Part shown: positions 31,072 to 41,657 of the stretch, one piece after another
Position numbering within the stretch: the stretch's first letter is position 1
Layout of the letters: each line of letters starts with the position of its first letter
Origin: Aquarana catesbeiana
Taxonomy: Eukaryota > Chordata > Amphibia > Anura > Ranidae
NCBI RefSeq assembly: GCF_042186555.1
Contig: NC_133326.1
Location: forward strand, 488,857,081 to 488,921,080
Direction of reading: 5' to 3'
DNA: 64,000 nt
Notes under the pieces: model-generated
What the model was told of the DNA's origin: nothing
The model's input: only the letters and a program-made list of their open reading frames with translations
Databases searched by the model: none
Made by a program: the position numbers and the translations under genes

Positions 31072-32440
31072 AGGGATGGGTTTTATGTTCGGATCGTAAC
31101 ATGAGTTCGACTCAAACATTGGCTGTTCACCCGTTTGCCGCACAGCGAACAATTTGGGGTGTTTGCGGCAAATTCGAAAGCCTCGGAACACCCTTTAAAA
31201 GTCTATGGGAGAAATCAAAAGTGCTCATTTTAAAGGCTTATATGCATGTTATTGTCATAAAAAGTGATTGGGGACCTGGGTCCTGCCCCAGGGGACATGT
31301 ATCAATGCAAAAAAAAGTTTTAAAAATGGCCGTTTGTTCAGGAGCATGATTTTAATAATGCTTAGTGAAAAAATAAAAGTGTAATATTCCTTTAAATTTC
31401 GTACCTGGGGATGTCTATAGTATGCCTGTAATTGGCGCATGTTTCCCATTTTTAGAACAGTCTGATAGCAAAATGACATTTCTAAAGGAAAAAAAGTCAT
31501 GTAAAACTACTATCGCTAGTGCCGGCTATAATGAATTGTCGGTCCGGCAATACACATGAAAGTTCATTGATAAAAATGGCATGGAATTTCCCCACAGGGG
31601 ATCCCTGAACCAACATTTAAAAAAAAAATGCGTGGGGGTTCCCCTAATTTTCATACCCGGCCCTTCAGGTCTGGTATGGATATTAAGGGGAACCCCGCGC
31701 CAAAATTTTTTTAAAAATGGCGTGGGGGTCCCCCCTCAAAATCCATACCAGACCTGTCAGGTCTGGTATGGATTTCAAGGGGAACCACCCGCCAAAATTT
31801 TTTTAAAAAATGGCGTGGGGTCCCCCCAAAAATCCATACCAGACCCTTATCCAAGCATGCAACCTGGCAGGCCGCAGGAAAAGAGGGGGGACGAGAGAGC
31901 ATCCCCCTCCTGAACCATACCAGGCCACATGCCCTCAACATTGGGAGGGTGCTTTGGGGCAGCCCCCAAAGCACCTTGTCCCCATGTTGATGGGAAGGGC
32001 CTTATCCCCACAACCCTTTCCCGTTGGTTGTGGGGGTCTGCGGAACTTAACAAGGGGACCCCTAGATCCTCCCCCAGTGTGAATTGGTAATTTTTTGGCT
32101 TTTTTGGCTAATTTTTTTCCTCCCCCCGTGTGAATTGGTAATTGGTTTTTGACATGTCCTTTATTAATTTCTTCTTCTTCCATCTTCTTTCTTCTGGTCT
32201 TTCTTCGGTGTTCTTCTTCCTCCATCTTCTTCTTCTCCATCTTCTTCTTCCTCCGCTTTTCTTGTCCCGCATCTTCCTCCATCTTCCTCCAGCTCCGTCC
32301 GCACGATCCGCCTCAGTGGGAGTCTTCCGCTGTATGACGCTTCGGTTCTTCTGACACTTCTTATATAACGGAGGGCGGGGCCAACCAGTGACCGGGGACT
32401 TCCCTCTGGCTTTCCCCGTGTTGTCAGAGGGGGGCGGGGT
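31072..32440. mobile_element. hAT-derived non-autonomous element
   Basis: It starts TAGGGATGGG and shares with the intact hAT at 47158 the blocks ATCAAAAGTGCTCATTTTAAAGG, GGGGACATGTATCAATGC and TTTAGAACAGTC, so it derives from the same family. Inside are three mirrored blocks with CCATACCAGACC/GGTCTGGTATGG and a pyrimidine-rich run (TTCTTC, about 32165-32300). The right end cannot be defined; the given end is approximate. Confidence 0.7.
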
Positions 32441-32460
32441 CACCCGTTTACATAACCGGG

Positions 32461-32625
32461 ATGCAGGCTGTGGGCTTTCATACTGATCCTAGCTTCACTG
32501 CCTAATGAGTCATTGACCTGGAACTAACAGGATGGAAGTTCAGACTTCTCTACCTGCATACTTGTTTCAGGTCATTGTCATACTACGTAGTGAAGTCAGG
32601 ATCAATATGAAAATTCTGCAACCTG
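32461..32625. repeat. Imperfect inverted repeat, arms about 60 bp
   Basis: The block with TTCATACTGATCCTAGCTTC at about 32477 is mirrored by GAAGTCAGGATCAATATGAA at about 32591. Together with the flanking bases the arms are about 60 bp with some mismatches. Foldback/MITE-like; no termini or duplication defined. Confidence 0.55.
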
Positions 32626-33756
32626 TATATTTTAATAAATAATGTTAGCTGCCATGTTTTCAGCCCTCCTAGGTTCACTTAAGCGTTAGTTGTTAAGGTT
32701 ATGATTTTAGAAATTAGGGGTTTAGGTTAGAATTATGGTTAGATTAAGGGTAACAATTAATGTTAGGGTCAGGTCAATATTAAAGGATTAGCTTTTGAGT
32801 GAAAATGTATCACTAGTCAAATCAATTTCCAGCATCTATGTAGTTTTCTTTTGCTGTCTTCCATTGGGGATATTTCCAATCAATTCCTATCATGAAGACA
32901 CATCAGGTTCAAATAAAACTCCAGGCTTAACTTAACTAGTATTAAAAATGCTCACCCTCCCCCCCTTCTAACATCTATGATGAGTAACCTGTGTAAGGAT
33001 GTATAAGCTTACCTCTTTGCAGCCCGCTTCAGTCCGGTCACATGATTCCCTCTGTCAACCATCAGCGGCTGCGAGGAGAAGACAGAGTGCTTGACAATGG
33101 CTGGGAATGTATGCGAGCAGTGACGTCACCCATAGGCCCGTCCATTTTCGGCACTCCCGCCTCACCCCTGAAGCTGCCGCTGACCTCACATGACCGAGCC
33201 AGAATAGCCTGGAATTCTATTTAAAGTGAAAAGCATGGGAACTTACTTCTTAAACTGTTTTTATCAAACAGGTATCCCTGTTGGAAGATTTCCCCCACCT
33301 CCTTTTCGAATAACAATTATAAAAGTTTGGATTTCCTGAACTTAACAGATTCTCTAACCTGACATATTCTATAAAGAATTTTGCAATTTGTGTCTCACTA
33401 GGGACAATTCCTTAGGAACAGGAAGTGAGAGGAAATCTTTCCAATTAGAGAGAAACCCCTTTTTAAACAGTTATCACATGTACATGTGGCGCAGCTGGAA
33501 GATGTCCTCTCTATTACTATTCTGTTGGCAATATGTTGGATTTACCTTCAATTTAATTCCCAGTGACAGGCACTGACATATCACTATGCTGAAGAAGCAC
33601 AGCCTATAAGAAAGTCTTAACATCCAACACTTGGGTCAGTGTCAGATGCCTGCATTACTTGCCACTTGCTGTGGTTCCACTACTGTAAGACAAACTAATG
33701 TTGCATTGGTCAGTGAGAGAAACCACAGCTTTGTGAGAGACCAGACACACTGAGTA
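32626..33756. other. No gene recognised
   Basis: No protein-coding signal is seen. A GC-rich part at about 33000-33240 with GTGACGTCACCC resembles the interior of the TTAA-type MITEs but has no clear ends. Confidence 0.35.
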
Positions 33757-33893
33757 GAGTGGAATCATTAAAGACAGGCTAGCTAAATTAATACAGGAAA
33801 AGGGAAGATGAATCAGTAAAGAAACAATGGCTAGAACTGTTGCCTCTAGTTCTTCACAATATCAGGATTACCCCTACTTATAAGTCAGAGAAC

Positions 33894-34353
33894 TTAAAGT
33901 GGTTGTAAACCCTTACAGACCACCTTGACCTACAGGTAAGCCTAGATTAAGGCTTACCTGTAGGTCCAAGAAATATCTCCTAAACTTACACGGTTTAGGA
34001 GAGATTTGCAAAAAGACAGGCACCGCTGTCTACAGCGCATGCTCCGTAGACAGCGGCGCACAGGTGCACTGAGCATGCCACTGCTAACAGCAATATGCTG
34101 TTAGTGGCGGCTCCCGTGCGCACGCACGGGAGTGACGTCATCGCGGCTCCGGCCAATCACAGCGCCGGAGCCATGATATCCGGAAAGAAGATGGATGCTC
34201 CGTAGCAGAGGGGACAGTGGTGACATTGCAGGCTCCTGCGTCTGGTAAGTGACACATAATGGGCTACTATGCGATACACAGTAGCCCATTATGCTTTACC
34301 TTTGCAGGGAAACAAAGAGGAAGTAAACCCTGAAGGGTTTACTTCCTCCTTAA
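33894..34353. mobile_element. TTAA-flanked MITE in ERV copy 2 integrase
   Basis: Starts TTAAAGTGGTTGTAAACCC and ends GGGTTTACTTCCTCCTTAA, with TTAA at 33894-33897 and 34350-34353. ERV copy 1 at about 22868 reads straight through (AGAACTTGAGCCC) where this copy has the insertion, so the empty site is directly visible. Inside are short self-complementary blocks. No protein. Confidence 0.9.
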
Positions 34354-34670
34354 GCCCTTATGAGATTTTGTTTTGGGGGCCCACCTAAGACAGGGTTGTA
34401 TTTTCCACATCAGACTGCTGTAATGTATAATGATTTTGTTTTTTATGCAACTGTCTAATACAAGCAACTAACTGCGATGCACAAGCTTGTTTTTGATTCA
34501 CTTCCAGATCCAGATCAAGTAACTGAAACACATGATTTACAACCAGGTGATTGGGGCTTACTAAAAGAACACGTGAAAGTACCTTTGGGACCAAAGTTTG
34601 AAGGATCCTTCCAAGTGCTCCTGACAACTGCTACAGTTGTAAAGTGACATGGATACATGCCAGCCATTGC
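34354..34670 (+). pseudogene. Retroviral integrase C-terminal region (copy 2)
   Basis: After the MITE the frame continues with YEILFG-type sequence and, further on, a block like GPKFEGSFQVLLTTAT. This is the C-terminal small-barrel region of gamma-type retroviral integrases, where a LLTT(P)TA motif is conserved. A stop lies close after it, and frame changes precede it. It supports the assignment to a gamma/epsilon-type ERV. Confidence 0.75.
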
Positions 34671-34695
34671 AAGAAAGTACAGCTAATTTCAAAAG

Positions 34696-35380
34696 ATGAT
34701 TAAACTACTGTTATGCCTTAGCTTGATCTTAGCAGTCAATGCTATAGAGGAAAATCACCTGTACAAATTACATATGCTAACGGGCATAAGGGGTAATTCG
34801 AGTAATTGCTAGATATGTTCACAGACAGTTCAAAAAGGCACACGTCAGATATTTTTTCCCATTATTTAACACCTGGAAACTGTATCCTTATGAGCCAAGC
34901 CAGAAATTGGCCTTAACAAGGGCCAATGTTAAACCCATTCACCTTCATTCTGAGTTTAAGCAATACAAAGCTGCCCAAAAACTAGTATGTCCAGAAATAC
35001 CACAAATGTTCTATTATTGTGAAAATACATTTTATGCTAAATATAACTTAAGGTTCTTGGGAATATCCCTTTGTTTAGTAAGGGAAAAAGGTATACAATG
35101 TGGCATTACAATAAAAAATATGACATTCCCAGATTACACTTTGTTTAGAAATGTTACATTTTCATGGATTCAACAGATATTTTCTGTTCTCGTAAGAATC
35201 ATCATTATAGGATTGCTTGCTTATTTTTTTTTTTTTAGCTGTGCTAAATGTGGAATACAAAGGATTTCTACAATGGCGGTGAGAACTGAGGAAGATGACC
35301 CCAAGGAAGAGATAGAGTGTTATCAGATAGTCAGATTAGCAGATTCATATGATGCCCAGATGGGTGATGTGAATGAGTAA
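34696..35380 (+). pseudogene. ERV env remnant (copy 2), signal peptide and membrane tail kept
   Basis: An ATG at 34696 starts MIKLLLCLSLILAVNA, a convincing signal peptide, followed by a short N-terminal part that hits a stop. The 3' part is a 157-codon open frame (34907-35380) with several cysteines, a hydrophobic membrane-spanning segment (VLVRIIIIGLLAYFFFF) and a short cytoplasmic tail ending with ECYQIVRLADSY. This is the plan of a retroviral envelope protein, but the total is far below the usual 500-600 residues. I cannot see a furin site or a fusion peptide, so most of the surface and fusion regions are deleted. It cannot be a working envelope. Whether the 157-codon piece is expressed is unknown. 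Confidence 0.6.
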
Positions 35381-35541
35381 AGATATGTATCCATATTCAC
35401 CCTCAGAAGAGCTTTACTCCACTTAGATGTGAAGTAGTACTGTGGACCCTCTGGTATCATACTAGGTAGGGAAGATATGGTAGTGACGCTTCCATAGGGG
35501 TCAAGAGGAGGGAAATGAGTAGAAATATAGGGGTCTGATAA

Positions 35542-35626
35542 TGTTGAGTTATATATTTATATAAATAGAGACTATTACTTTAAGAATTTGTAATGCACTT
35601 GCTTGTTTTATTTTTTAGACACAGAG
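35542..35626 (+). repeat. LTR of ERV copy 2, part before the chromovirus insertion
   Basis: The LTR starts TGTTGAGTTATA, matching the start at 24335. It is interrupted at 35626 by the chromovirus, whose 5-bp target duplication CAGAG is at 35622-35626 and 41256-41260. Confidence 0.65.
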
Positions 35627-36300
35627 TGTCACATACCTGATGGAGACTGAGCTGTAGAGAGGGCTTCTCTTGCACCTCCTGTCTAGCACCCCTGATAGAG
35701 ATGACAGGGAGTGAAAGACACAGAGTGGCATTAAGGGCCGATGTAGCAGGTGGCTCAGGACGGGTCTTGGCAGGAGCCTGATAGCTGCAGATTACCGGAC
35801 GGGCACCGAGGACTGTAACTCCATGTTGCTGGAACAGCAGGCTGAGTCGTGGTCGGTACAAAAGCCAGGAGGTCATCAACAGCCCAGCAGAGCAGGTACT
35901 GGAACGTGAGACAGGATCACAGACGGGATACAGGCCAGGTTCGGTACACAGTCGGGCAGCGCGGTACAGGAGCATGAAGCAGGGACAAGGTCAAAACACA
36001 AGCTGGGATCACAGGAAGGCAGGCAGAAGTCCAAGAGGCATCTCAGGTACAAGCCGGGTCAAACACAGGAACAGCTCAGATTCATGTAACAGGTACTAGC
36101 TGAAAGACCACTCAGCAAGGCTCATGTGTCAGTGTTCAGCTTAAATAAACTATTTGGCGCCCAGACGTGCACGCATTGGCGTGCACCTGTGTGCGCGCAT
36201 TGGCGCGCATCTGTGTGCGCCAATACAAGTACTTTTTACGCACTCTGGTGTTTCCGTGCTTGTGTGCAGTTGCGCATCTGTTAGCCAGACTTCTCTTACA
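35627..36300 (-). repeat. Chromovirus 3' LTR
   Basis: 674 bp, highly similar to the 5' LTR at 40565-41255. The main differences are small indels in the CGCGCATTGGCGCGC region and around 36065. A TTTATTTAAG box and the TGCTGAGTGG motif are present in minus orientation, as in the other LTR. Confidence 0.95.
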
Positions 36301-36321
36301 TTGCCCCCCCCCCCCCCCAAT
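36301..36321 (-). promoter_or_regulatory. Chromovirus polypurine tract
   Basis: Read on the minus strand, a run of G bases followed by CAA directly precedes the 3' LTR. This is the expected location and composition of the plus-strand primer. The G run is unusually homopolymeric. Confidence 0.75.
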
Positions 36322-36339
36322 GGGCAACCTCCGGATGCC

Positions 36340-37685
36340 CATCTGTAATTTCTTTTCAGGGTGAGCCTGGAAAAAAGCCTGTATCAATCTCTTGGCATGT
36401 AAATTGGACTCTGGTTCCCAAGAGTTGTCTTCAGGTTCATAACCTTTCCATTTAATCAAAAACTGAATTACATTTCTTCTCCTTCTACAGTCCATAATGG
36501 CTTCAACCTCATACTCCTCATTACCGTTGACTAAAGTAGATGCAGGTGGATCCGACTCACGACCAGGAAAAGTATCTAACCTTGCATTCTTTAGTAACGA
36601 GACACGGAAGACTGGATGGATCTTGTAATTCTCCGGGAGTGATAGTTCGTAGGCTGCAGGATTGATCTGTCTTTTGACAGTGAAGGGACCAATAAATCTT
36701 GGTCCGAGTTTCTTAGATGGACAGGATAATTTTAAGTTGGCAGTGGATAACCAGACCTTGTCTGCGATCTGGCGTTTTAGGTCCCCTCTTTTCTTCTCAA
36801 AAAATATTTTATTGTCCTGCTGTGCCTTGGAGATGTTCCTTTGTAAAACTTTATTGTTCAATTGAAGAAAATTTAATCTTTCCTGGACTGCGGGGACCAA
36901 GGAGTCGGGTAAGATGTCAGGTAGGAAAGTTGAAAGGTATCCATAGTTTGCAAAAAATGAGGCTTGTCCCATAGCTGAGTGAACTGCATCGTTGTATGCA
37001 AACTCTGCCGCGGTAACAGTGATGCCCAGTCATCCTGGGCAAAGGATGAGAAACACCGGAGATATTGTTCCAGAGTTTGGTTTGTACGTTCAGTTTGGCC
37101 ATTGGTCTGGGGATGGTATGCTGAGGAGAAATAAGTTTCAATTTTCAATATCTTACAGAGCTGTTTCCAAAATCTGGAAGTAAATTGCACCCCCCGATCC
37201 GAGGTGATGCTGCTGGGTACCCCATGGAGTCTGACTACCTCCCTGATAAAGGTGCAGGCAGTCTCTGTTGCTGATGGAGTTCCTATTAAAGGAATAAAAT
37301 GGGCCATCTTAGTCAGTCTGTCCACAATCACAAAAATGGTGGTAAATTTTTCAGATGGCGGAAGTTCCATGATGAAGTCCATATTAATCATCTCCCAGGG
37401 CCTGGGAATGAGCAGTGGTCTTAGCAGACCCCAGGATTTGACTTTATTGTTCTTGTTCCAGGCACAGACTCCACAGGTGTTCACATAGTTCTTACAGTCA
37501 AATCTTAAGCCCGGCCACCAAAAGGACCGTTGCACAAGTTCCACTGTCTTGGTTACCCTGAAATATCCTGCTAGAGGGTGGTCATGACAGAGACTCAGGA
37601 TCTTGGGGCACAGACTCAGGGGTATGAACACTTTTCTATTGTGTAAAAATAGACCTTCTTGTTCTTGAAAACAGATGCCCGGCAA
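36340..37685 (-). pseudogene. Chromovirus integrase and chromodomain
   Basis: The integrase begins with an HHCC zinc-binding region (CHDHPLAGYFRVTKTVEL, then NTCGVC). The catalytic core has the first aspartate in INMDFIMELP and the second in SSITSDRGVQFTS, and the glutamate in the HPQTNGQTER region. It continues to the GPR/FIGPFTV module and ends with a chromodomain (YEVEAIMDCRRRRN, LIKWKGYEPEDNSWEPESNL). Chromodomains direct chromovirus integration to marked chromatin. Two frames are needed, one up to about 36873 and one from 36972 down, so a frameshift interrupts the protein just after the core. The chromodomain aromatic residues are kept. Confidence 0.9.
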
Positions 37686-37802
37686 AATGTCCCTTGTGGA
37701 TGCTTGCTTGAGCTGGGAAATTAGGTCTACTTGTAGTAGTAGAAAACTTTATGCCGGCAAGATTGTGTCTGCCTGGTGGGATTCTCCTTCCTCTTGGTAC
37801 AT

Positions 37803-39693
37803 TCATGATAGAGCGTCCGGCTTGCCATTCTTGGAGCCTGGCCTAAAAGTTATGTGGAAGGAGAAACGGGAAAAGAATAGCGCCCACCTGGCCTGCCGAG
37901 GTCCTAACCGCTTAGCTGTTCTAAGGTATTCGAGGTTCTTATGATCGGTAAAGATCAAAATAGGGTGGGCTGCTCCTTCCAGCAAATAACGCCATTCCTC
38001 TAGGGCTGTCTTTATGGCTAACAATTCACGATCACCCACATCATAGTTCCTCTCTGCGGGGCTAAGTTTCCTGGAGAAGAAAGCAATGGGGTGCAGTAGA
38101 GACTTTACCCCCAGTAGAGACTTTACCCCCTGGGACAGGATGGCACCCACAGCATTCTCCGATGCGTCTACCTCAAGAACATATGGTGATGCAGGGTCTG
38201 GATGTCGCAAGATGGGAGCTGAGGTAAACAGGTCTTTCAGTTGGTCAAAAGCGGCTTGTGCAGCAGGTGTCCACTGGAAGCGAGTATTCTGTCTTGTCAG
38301 TTGGGTAATGGGCGTGATAATGGCGGAAAAATCCTTAATGAACTTGTGGTAGAAGTTGGCAAACCCAATGAACCTCTGCGTACTCTTTCTGTCTGTTGGA
38401 GTGGGCCATTCTAGGATGGATTTGACCTTTTGGGGATCCATGGAGATGCCTGAGGTGGAGATGATCAGTCCCAAGAATTGGATGGTGTCTTTCTCAAATT
38501 CGCACTTCTCAGCCTTTGCATATAGTCCATGATATCTTAACCGACTGAGAACCTTTTTTACATGTTCACAGTGTGCCGAGAGGGAATTGGAAAAGATGAG
38601 AATATCATCTAGATACACGATAAGGAACAGATCAAGGAAGTCTCTAAAAATGTCATTGACAAAATGCTGGAATGTTGCTGGAGCATTACATAGCCCAAAG
38701 GGCATAACAAGGTACTCATAATTTCCAGAGCTAGTGCGGAAGGCAGTTTTCCACTCATCCCCCTTGCGGATTCGTATGAGGTTGTACGCCCCTCATAAGT
38801 CAAGTTTTGTGAAAACAACTGAAGTCTTGAAGCGTTGAAAAAGCTCCGGAACTAGAGGCAAAGGATATCTGTTCTTGACAGTAATTTTATTCAATTCTCT
38901 GTAATCAACGCAAGGATGCAGAGTGTAATCCTTTTTCTCTACGAAGAAGATTCCTGCTCCTGCGGGGGATGTGGAAGCCTTTTTCTAGATTCTCATCAAT
39001 GTATTGGCATAGTACCTCAAGTTCCAGTTCAGAGAGGGGAAAAATGCGCCCAAACGGAATTTCGGATACCGGCAACAGTTCAATAGGGCAGTTGTATGGG
39101 CGATGAGGGGGCAGAGTGTCTGCTCCTTGTTTATCAAAAACATCCAAAAACTCGTGGTAAACTGCAGGTATGAGTTGTGACACAGGAGAGTCATTATATA
39201 CTGCCAGGAGAGGTGCAGATGTCATGGACATGGGATGAAGGCAGGACTGCTGGCAATAGGAAGAAGAAAAGGTAATTTTCCTAGTAACCCAGTCTATCAG
39301 CGGGTTGTGGGCCTGCAACCAGGGAATGCCCAAGATAACGGGGAACAAGGGTGATGGGATAATATCCAGGCGTAGGTGTTCCTGATGACCCGTATCAGAC
39401 GTAGCAAGTAGCGGGCAGGTCACATGTGTTTTCGGCCCGGACCTGAGACGGGATACATCAGCCAGGTGGATGGACAGCGGGTAAGTCTTTGTTTGCACAG
39501 GAATTTGGTGGTGATAAGCAAAGTCCTTATCCATAAAACAGCTGCAGGCCCCGGAGTCAACTATAGCTGGTACCTGAATGTTTCTCCCAGGGAGCTGAAG
39601 TGACAAGGATAGGGTGACATGAGCAGATCCCTTTGATCCAGAACAATTGGCAAGGTAGGCAGAGGGGGTGATCCCAGTCCTTGTGGGTCTCAC
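37803..39693 (-). pseudogene. Chromovirus protease, reverse transcriptase and RNase H
   Basis: Aspartic protease: PAIVDSGACSCFMD near 39550, with the catalytic DSG. Reverse transcriptase: LPPHRPYNCPIELL near 39100, MPFGLCNAPATFQ near 38700 and the catalytic YLDDILIFS near 38610. RNase H: YVLEVDASENAVGAILS near 38180, with AIKTALEEWRYLL and IFTDHKNLEYL further on. A frameshift near 38960 and an in-frame TGA near 38795 (in the conserved LDLRGAYN motif, where the arginine codon became a stop) break the polyprotein. A short tandem duplication in RNase H repeats GVKSLL. Otherwise the domains are well kept, suggesting moderate age. Confidence 0.9.
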
Positions 39694-40549
39694 AGGGCAG
39701 TTTTGGAGAAAATGACCTGCTATGCCAACAGTATATACACAGGCCCATTCTGTGTCTTCGCAGCTTCTTAGTACTGGAGAGAGGAGAACGAAAAAGTCCC
39801 AATTGCATAGGTCTGGTTATGGTGCCAATCCTCTCTGCTCTCCTTTCCCTGAATCGGCAATCAAGCTGGATAGCAAGATTAATGAGGCCTTCAAGGGAGC
39901 CTCTACTCGAGCAAGCTCATCTTTGACTCCTTCGGACAAGCCAAGGCAAAATTGATGTTGTAAGGCCGCATCGTTCCATCCGGAATCTGAGGCCCATAAG
40001 CGGAATTGTGCAACATAGTTCTCAGCAGGTCGATGACCCTGTCGCAAAGTATGGAGATTGGATTCAGTGGTAGCAGTGCGCTGGGGGTCATCATATAATT
40101 GGGCCATTGCATCAAAAAATGAAGAAAGAGAGTCCAGGACTGAGCTCTTTTGTTCAAGGAGTTGGTGGGCCCAAGATTGTGACTCTCCGAGAAGTAGGGA
40201 AATAACAAATCCCACCTTAGTGACTTCACGTGAGAAAGTTCTTGGCTGCAGGGTAAAGTTCACAAGAGTTCTTGAATGCAAGGAACTTGCACCAATTGCC
40301 TGAGAATCGCTCTGGTGCAGGAACTCGGGGTTCAGGTGGTGATATGACATGTGAGGATGCGGAAGCAGTCTGCTCAGATGTGGGACAGTCTGGTGCGATA
40401 ACAGGTGCAGGAATTGCTGAGGCAAAAGCTTGGATGCGACTTTCCAGCTGTGCATGGCTCCTTTGCAGAGTGCTGACTGCCTTTATGAGCGGGACAAGTT
40501 GCTGGCATAGCAGTTCCAAAGGTGAAGCCTCTCTCTCAGTCTCCGACAT
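39690..40549 (-). pseudogene. Chromovirus gag
   Basis: The frame starts at ATG 40549 with MSETEREASPLELL, a coiled-coil-like N-terminus, and PERFSG, then shifts frame near 40290. The capsid-like region (FVISLLLGESQSWAHQLLE, LHTLRQGHRPAENYVAQFR) runs to about 39820 and fits the retrotransposon Gag family. A CCHC zinc knuckle is recognisable across a further frameshift near 39720 (CIYC in one frame, GHFLQNC in the other). The start lies only 15 bases beyond the 5' LTR, so the leader is extremely short. Confidence 0.8.
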
Positions 40550-40564
40550 CTGGCTGAGTGGTAC
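40550..40564 (-). promoter_or_regulatory. Self-priming type primer-binding site of the chromovirus
   Basis: The 15-base leader contains, on the minus strand, ACCACTCAGC (40562-40553), two bases from the LTR. It is perfectly complementary over 10 bases to GCTGAGTGGT in the LTR transcript (41061-41052). No TGG-type tRNA site is present. Tf1/sushi chromoviruses are known to prime reverse transcription with the 5' end of their own RNA folded on such a site. Confidence 0.75.
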
Positions 40565-41255
40565 TGTCACGTACCTGATGGAGACTGAGCTGTAGAGAGG
40601 GCTTCTCTTGCACCTCCTGTCTAGCACCCCTGATAGAGATGACAGGGAGTGAAAGACACAGAGTAGCACGAGGGCCGATGTAGCAGGTGGCTCAGGACTG
40701 GTCTTGGCGGGAGCCCGATAGCTGCAGATTACCGGACAGGCACCGAAGACTGGAACTCCGTGTTGCTGGAACAGCAGGCTGAGTCGTGGTCGGTACAAAA
40801 GCCAGGAGGTCATCAACAGCCGAGCAGAGCAGGTACTGGAACATGAGACAGGATCACAGACGGGATACAGGCCAGGTTCGGTACACAGTGGGGCAGCGTG
40901 GTACAGGAGCATGAAGCAGGGACAAGGTCAAAACACAAGCCGGAATCACAGGAAGGCAGGCAGAAGTCCAAGAGGCGTCTCAGGTACAAGCCGGGTCAAA
41001 CACAGGAACACAGGAATAGCTCAGATTCAGGTAACAGGTACTAGCTGAAAGACCACTCAGCAAGGCTCATGTGTCAGTGTTCAGCTTAAATAAACTATTT
41101 GGCGCCCAGACGTGCACGTGTGCGCGCGCATTGGTGCGCGTCTGTGTGCGAGCATTGGTGCGCGCCTGTGTGCACCATTACAAGTCCTTTTTACACACAC
41201 TGGTGTGCCTGTGCTTGTGTGCAGGTGCGCATCTGTTAGCCAGACTTCTCTTACA
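40565..41255 (-). repeat. Chromovirus 5' LTR
   Basis: 691 bp. On the minus strand a TATTTAA box starts at 41092, and the self-primer TGCTGAGTGGT begins at 41062, about 30 nt downstream, which places it at the expected RNA 5' end. Flanked on the right by the target duplication CAGAG at 41256-41260. Confidence 0.95.
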
Positions 41256-41260
41256 CAGAG

Positions 41261-41657
41261 TTTTCAGTTTATGATGACTTTCGCCAGATAAGAAGCAACA
41301 GTTTACTCCCTTTTTGCTCCAAGAAATGGACTGTCTTATCTAGCTAGTCTGATCCAGTACTGTCATGGCGGTGCCCATGTTTTCTTTCACTTTCTATCAG
41401 TCACATGACTTAACCACCTACTTAACTGTTCCCTTGCTATTAAGAAGATATGAATGCTGATTGGACTAAACTATACGGTCAGTTGATGTTTGTAAGTTAG
41501 AGACACCTTCTTCATTCGGTCCGGTAGAGCTGGATATCTGTGTGTTGTGTCTCTCCACTGCAGTGTATAAATAAAGCACCTCATTTTCTTTTACAAAGAT
41601 TTGGATCTACTATCTCATTTAAATGTCTTGTTTAGAGACTCCCTAACCTGATTTAAA
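41261..41657 (+). repeat. LTR of ERV copy 2, part after the chromovirus insertion
   Basis: It aligns with 24520-24822 through TTAACTGTTCCCTTGCTA, GGACTAAACTATACGGTCA and GAGACTCCCTAACCTGATTT. An AATAAAGCACC poly(A) signal lies near 41571. The terminal CA of the LTR is not clearly kept. Confidence 0.75.

Larger units (their letters stand above)
35627..41255 (-). mobile_element. Complete Ty3/Gypsy chromovirus (Tf1/sushi-like)
   Basis: Two LTRs (35627-36300 and 40565-41255), both TGTCAC...CTTACA when read on the plus strand, are flanked by a 5-bp duplication CAGAG. Between them, on the minus strand, come gag, aspartic protease, reverse transcriptase, RNase H, integrase and a chromodomain, in the order defining Ty3/Gypsy chromoviruses. 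The polypurine tract and a self-priming type leader are present. Frameshifts and at least one stop make it non-autonomous now. It sits in the LTR of an older ERV. Confidence 0.95.
33757..41657 (+). mobile_element. 3' part of ERV copy 2, with two later insertions
   Basis: From 33757 the sequence aligns with ERV copy 1: integrase C-terminal half, env remnant and LTR. A TTAA-type MITE (33894-34353) interrupts the integrase, and a chromovirus (35627-41255) interrupts the LTR. Everything upstream of the integrase C-terminal half is missing. Confidence 0.8.

Noticed and set aside
31581..32443. Frames of about 90-115 codons in the hAT-derived MITE
   Set aside because: Low-complexity or mirrored DNA (TTCTTC run and CCATACCAGACC blocks); no domain, and frames occur on both strands alike.
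40550..40564. tRNA D-arm-like GGCTGAGTGG on the plus strand
   Set aside because: It resembles a tRNA internal box, but no cloverleaf can be built around it, and it is explained by the self-priming leader on the other strand.
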